NCBI RefSeq assembly: GCF_011386835.1 | Contig: NW_027052984.1 | Coordinates: forward strand, 1 to 64,000 | DNA: 64,000 bases | Reading direction: 5' to 3' | Source of the DNA: Chrysemys picta bellii | Lineage: Eukaryota > Chordata > Testudines > Emydidae | Made by a program: the position numbers and the translations under genes | Part shown: positions 59,594 to 64,000 of the stretch, piece after piece | Position numbering within the stretch: position 1 is the first letter of the stretch | Layout of the letters: the number at the start of each line of letters is the position of its first letter | Notes under the pieces: model-generated | What the model was told of the DNA's origin: nothing | The model's database searches: none | What the model saw: only the letters and a program-made list of their open reading frames with translations

Positions 59594-62176
59594 TCAAAGT
59601 GGTGCTTTCTGTGCCTTTTTGGTTGCAAAGATTTGAACTGCTTCCTGCTGAAGGTCCACAGTCTGGGCCAGCTCATGCTCTATTGAGATGGTTTCAAGGC
59701 CGACCAGCCTCTCCTGTGTCATTGTGGAGCGTAGATGTGTTTTTATTAACTTCAGCTTGGAGAAGCTGCGTTTTCCATTGGCAACTGTTACAGGAAGTGT
59801 TAGAAGTATGCGCAGAGCAACAAAAGCATTTGGAAAGAGGGTGTTCATCTTATTTGTGCACATATATTCCAGAACAGCCTTTGGAGTTGATCCTGCTGAA
59901 ATGTATCTTGAAAGGGCTTTCAGTTCATCACCTAAATCACTCGCATCAATATCGCGCATGTCATCATGTGTCAACACAGTCTCTAGTACCCTGCATTGCT
60001 GGTGTAGATCTTCTTCAGGTATAGTGAGGAGTTTTGGAATATCATACAACATCCCAAATATAATGCTGTGTTCCTTGAGCTGAATGAAACGTTCTTCAAC
60101 TGACTGTATTGCACAATCTAGCACCTGGTTAAAGAATTCAACTTTGAATTGTTGTTTTGGGTCTCTTATGGGATTATCCCGTGCCTCATAATCAAAATGT
60201 CTTCTTCTTCGCTGACTCTTGTTTTTTTGAATGTGTGGGAAAATAGCTTCAGTGTGAAGTTCCTCTGCCAACTTCTGTGCTCTCTTCAGAACGTTTTGAA
60301 ACCCCTCATCTGACCGGGAAGACTGTAGGTATGACTTTGCTTTGTCCAGTTGTTCCATTGCTCCAGCTATATCAAGGTCAACACCTCAGAGTCTCTTGTT
60401 TACAACATTTATTTCAAACAGTATGTCATGCCACAAGACTAAGCCACACAGAAATTTGAAGTTATGTATGTTTCTGGTGATTCCATTTCCCTCTGCCACT
60501 GTTCTCCCACGAACAGTTCCTGTCATAGCATTATCCTCCATAATGGCAACTATGACTTCATCTATCTTCCCAGTTTGGTGTTTGATAGGCTTTATCACCT
60601 CCACTCGACTTTCCCATCGTGTGATACTCAGTGGTTTCAGTGTCAGAGAGGATGTTCCCAGATGTTGCTTCAAAATTTGCCATTGATGAGTTGATGCAGA
60701 GAAAAATACATAGATGCTTTGAATTACATTAAAAAATTCAGCAGCCTCACTAGAATCTGATGCTGCATCACTGACCACCAAGTTCAATGACTGAGAACTG
60801 CATGGGACAAAAAAAGCTTGAGGGTTTAACTCTCAGATCCGTGTCTGCACTCCTCTGTTCTTTCCTCTCATGTTGGCATCATTATCGTAGCCCTGACCTC
60901 TCACATCAGCTATCGCAATTCCCGTATCTTCCAGCTTTTTAAGAAGCACATTTGTCATACCAGCTCCTGTAGTATCATCAATGTCAATAAAGTCTAGAAA
61001 ATGCTAACAGTCACCATTGCAGGGACATTTTCACTAGTTTCTGTTGTTGTTACAAAACGCACCATTAAAGTCATTTTTTCCATATGGCTGCTGTCAGGTG
61101 TGCAGTCCAGAATAACAGAGTAATATATCTTGCTGACTTCAAATCTGCCACAATCTTCTGTTTGACTTTTGTTGCCAGTAACTGTATGATCTCATTTTGA
61201 ATTGTTTTTCCAAGGTAGTGGTGTGTGTACATTTCTTGGGTGGCGACTCTTCTTAGCTGCTCCTGGAGTACAGCATCAAACTCAGCCATCAGCTCCACAA
61301 TTTTAAGGAAGTTTCCATTGTTTGGCACATACAGCTGATCTGAAGTGCCATGCAGTGCTAGGTTTTGGGTAGCAAGCATTCTCACAATGGCAATGAGCCT
61401 TTTCAGAACATTTTGCCAGTAAAGAGACTCTGATGCAATCTTCTCTTGATGCTGATCATCTACGGTGGCCTTTAACCTTAGTCTCATCTCAAGCTCTTTC
61501 CACCTATGGGATGCTCTCTGGTGATTTGCTGCCTTCTCATGGCATGCCAGATTTCTAGCCAGATTTTTCCAGTCCTTTGTTCCTGTAGAACCCAATGTGG
61601 CTGGAACATTAGACTGGAAGAGTTTGCAACAAAAACAGTATGCAGCATTCTGGGTTTTTTAGCACATAAGCTATGGCCTCTCCACTTTGTCACCATTGGG
61701 GATTTCACGCCAGTAATGTGTTGGATGGAAACTTCTATTTTCATTGTCTTTGGGGAACATGAAGTTTTTCACTTGCTGTGGCCCATGCAGTACAAGGAAG
61801 TCCCTCAGGCTACTGCTCAAGTGGGTCCACAGTCCTGGATCATCTAGACCTAAGGAACTAAACTCAGCAGCAGCTGCTTCTTGCACCTCCACCACACTCT
61901 TCTCTGATCTACACTTTTCTTCAGGAATGTGCATGGTTACATCCATTTGAGATGGAGATATGGATTCTGAAGTAGATGCCAGGTCACCTGCACTCTAACT
62001 GGAAGATCAGGTATCTCCTCTGCACTCACATCCTCACTGGGGCCAGAAGGCTCACCGTGAACATTTGTGTCTATGTATCTCAGGAGAGCTCCTTCCTGCT
62101 TAGCTAGAAAAGCTTCCTTTGCTTTCTTTCTTTTTTTGAATGCTGCCCCAGAGGGGCATTTTCTTCTTTCACTCAT
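59594..62176 (-). pseudogene. hAT transposase relic (ZMYM1-like type)
   Basis: Translated on minus, the fragments line up in order with hAT transposases of the ZMYM1-like type. Seen are an N-terminal basic part (KCPSGAAFKKRKKAKE) and a TTF-type zinc finger region with YCFCCKLF (about 61640). The RNase-H-like core follows with VILDCTPD (about 61110), RGQGYDNDAN (about 60895) and a TRWESR block (about 60610). The C-terminus has the hAT dimerisation region with RSFSKLKLIKTHLRS (about 59750). At least two stops near 61670, one near 60385 and frame changes near 61945, 61090, 61000 and 60790 make it inactive. The last 254 codons remain open. In life such proteins cut and paste elements with matching ends. 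Confidence 0.85.
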
Positions 62177-62304
62177 GACTCCTGTTCTGTGCCAGCTATA
62201 GTGGCTCTTAACACTCAATTGAAGGAGACAAATAAGCAGGCTGGTAGCAGGGCCTGAGTGAGGGAAGATATCAGCATCTTAAGGGCCTAACTGGCTCCTG
62301 CTAC
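62177..62304. other. Spacer between transposase and hAT-type insertion
   Basis: Presumably 5' untranslated or terminal sequence of the transposon. No clear inverted end was found here. Confidence 0.3.
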
Positions 62305-62966
62305 TAGGGTTAACATACGTCCGGATTTTCCCAGACATGTCCGGCTTTTTGGGCCTCAAATCCCCGTCCGGGAGGAAATCCCAAAAAGCCGGACATGTCT
62401 GGGGAAAATAGGGAGGGAGGGGCCAGCGGTGCTCGGCCCGGGGCCAGGGGCCGGGGCCGGCGGTGCTCGGCCCGGGGCCGGGGCCAGTGGTGCGGGGCCC
62501 GGCGGTGCGGGGCCAGGAGCTGGGGGCCGGCGGTGCTCGGCCGGGGATCAGGGGCCGGGCCGGGGCTGGTGGTGCTCGGCCAGAGGCCGGGGCCGGCGGT
62601 GCGGGGGCAGGAGCCGGGGGCCGGCGGTGCAAGGCCAGGAGCCGGGGGCCGGCAGTGCTCGGCCAGGGGCCGGCGCCCCAGAGCCCGAGCCGGGCGGGAG
62701 ACGCTGGGTCCAGAACCTCTTGGCCTGGACCGGCCGGCCACTTGGCCGGGGGGGCCAGACTGGGCCGCGCCTCCTTGCACCCCCCCTACCCAGCCCCAGC
62801 CCCAGCTTACCTGCTGCCTGCTTCAGGCTTCCCGCGAATCAAATGTTCGCGGGAAGCAGCGGAGTTGGGGCGGGGCCGGGAAGGGGTGGGGCGGGGGCGG
62901 AGTTGGGGCGGGGCTGGGACCCCGTGGAGTGTCCTCTTTTTGGACACTTAAAATATTGTAACCCTA
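62305..62966. mobile_element. GC-rich hAT-type non-autonomous element, copy 2
   Basis: Starts TAGGGTTAACATACGTCCGG and ends ATATTGTAACCCTA; the flanks CCTGCTAC and CCTACTAC form an 8-bp duplication with one mismatch. It shares with copy 1 (4223-5283) the GGACATGTCCGGC fold-back, the AATCAAATGTTCGCGGGAAG hairpin arm and the GGGCGGAGTTGGGGCGGGG end region. The middle is a different GC-rich minisatellite of GGCCGGCGGTGC units. No coding sequence. Confidence 0.87.
62420..62690 (+). repeat. GC-rich minisatellite (GGGGCCGGCGGTGC units)
   Basis: Irregular tandem copies of a 30-50 bp unit with CGGCGGTGCTCGGCC. It accounts for the long overlapping open frames on both strands; these are not genes. Confidence 0.75.
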
Positions 62967-63397
62967 CCTACTACTTCAGTTGACTGCCTGTTCTCCTAAG
63001 TGGTTCAGGGAAGCAGCAGGAAACAGGAAGCTCCCTGAGAAGCTGGTGTTAACACTGGTCTACAATTTTTGAGAAGTCGTCTGCTTCAGAGATAAAATGT
63101 GCTATTTATTATGTATTTTGATGTGCTGAATTCAAATATGACAATTAAAACAACTGATTGGCTACTGTTTCTAAGATATTTAAGTTTTTACATTTTATGT
63201 CTATGTATATTGTGAAGATAGTAGAGTTTTAATCATAAATTGTAAACCTAGGTCTTTTCATATGTTTATGGTTGCTTTACATGATAATATTTCACTTGTC
63301 CTGTTTATGTAACACTTTAAAAATCAGCAAAAGGGTTATATAAATAAAATTTATTATGAAACAAAAGGCAAAAAACTATTATGTACATAGTTTAGTC
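62967..63397. other. AT-rich spacer, 3' side of the edge ORF
   Basis: Mostly AT-rich. On minus, AATAAA (TTTATT on plus, about 63350) follows the stop of the downstream-edge ORF by about 50 bases and is a candidate polyadenylation signal for it. Confidence 0.4.
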
Positions 63398-64000
63398 CTA
63401 TTCAGTGTCTACTTGGTGCTTCTTGGCTTGTCTCTTGTATTCATTAAATGGAGCCTCTCTTGTCACTGTCCAGCAATAGTCTGCAAGCATTGATGGGCTC
63501 CATTTGCCCTGATAGTGTTTCTCCATTGTTGCAATGTCCTGGTGAAATCACTCGCCGTGCTTGTTGCTCACTGCTCTGCAGTTCGGTGGAAAAAAATCTA
63601 GATGAGAGTGCAAAAAATGTATCTTTAGTGACATGTTGCAACCAAGGCTTTTGTATGCCTTGAGGAGGTTTTCCACCAACAACCTGTAGTTGTCTGCCTT
63701 GTTGTTTCCGAGAAAATTTATTGCCACTAACTGGAAGGCTTTCCATGCCATCTTTTCCTTGCCACGTAGTGCATGGTCATATGCATCATCTCGAAGAAGT
63801 TCACGAATCTGAGGACCAACAAAGACACCTTCCTTTATCTTAGCTTCACTTCACGTTGGAAATTTTCCACGAAGGTACTTGAAAGCTGCTTGTGTTTTGT
63901 CAATGGCCTTGACAAAGTTCTTCATCAGACCCAGCTTGATGTGTAAGGGTGGTAACAAAATCTTCCTTGATTCAACATGTGGTGGATGCTGAACACTTTT
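63398..64000 (-). CDS. Partial ORF of a multi-copy animal protein, probably transposon-derived
   Basis: Running in from the right edge on minus, about 200 codons are open except for one TGA near 63852. Blocks seen in order: LLPPLHIKLGLMKNFVKAID, KIKEGVFVGPQIRELL, FLGNNKADNYRLLVENLL, GCNMSLKIHFLHSHLDFFP, GERFHQDIATMEKHYQGKW and MLADYCW, ending QVDTE and TAG. I recall these blocks from uncharacterised proteins present in many copies in insects, cnidarians and some vertebrates, which suggests a mobile element; its class and function are unknown to me. The HSHLDFFP and GERFHQD blocks are rich in His, Asp and Glu and might bind metal. The start lies outside the window. Confidence 0.7.

Noticed and set aside
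62395..62983. Plus-strand open frames of 160-190 codons
   Set aside because: They are translations of the GC minisatellite in the second GC-rich hAT-type copy, open in all three frames.

Overview
The window looks like a piece of a turtle (Testudines) nuclear genome. The evidence is a tRNA-derived SINE with the A/B-box head and CR1-like tail typical of tortoise pol III SINEs (42551-42733), several CR1 LINE copies, a Penelope-like 3' fragment, class I endogenous retrovirus (ERV) LTRs, at least eight hAT-type DNA elements with 8-bp target duplications, and one large spliced gene with vertebrate exon sizes. There is no bacterial or plasmid architecture: apart from the exons below, nearly all open frames are chance frames or transposon relics.

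Layout. (1) 1-6408: a decayed, A-rich class I ERV whose 3' LTR (5964-6408) follows a polypurine tract. A different LTR-like block lies at 104-641. A GC-rich hAT-type element (4223-5283, perfect 8-bp target duplication) is inserted in it. (2) 6891-7625: terminal coding exon and 3' UTR of a plus-strand gene I cannot name. (3) 9062-14517: a solo LTR of the same family as the 3' LTR, a second solo LTR (11543-12623), and a hAT element (12967-14517) containing a third solo LTR (13000-13823). (4) 16195-47913, minus strand: a gene of the maestro HEAT-like repeat (MROH) family. I resolved 35 coding exons whose splice sites and reading phases all agree, giving an uninterrupted frame of about 1365 codons, plus a duplicated 5' exon. 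Its introns and 5' flank hold small hAT elements, CR1 fragments, a nearly full-length CR1 (itself hit by a SINE and a hAT element), and a Penelope-like fragment with a 15-bp target duplication. (5) 48-52 kb: AT-rich sequence with no recognisable gene and one promoter-like motif cluster. (6) 52466-55402: a plus-strand CR1 with a hAT insertion. (7) 58765-58989: a 75-bp minisatellite. (8) 59307-62966: a broken hAT transposase of the ZMYM1-like type beside a second copy of the GC-rich hAT-type element. (9) 63398-64000: a conserved-looking coding block, cut by the window edge, of a multi-copy type I recognise but cannot assign.

The MROH gene and the unnamed plus-strand gene are convergent. HEAT-repeat proteins are usually scaffolds, but no biochemical role can be read from this sequence. 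The most useful observations are the complete MROH gene model, its duplicated frame-preserving 5' exon, the tail ORF at the right edge, and the set of non-autonomous hAT elements whose ends can be read precisely. I did not find a convincing new defence-like or operon-like system.
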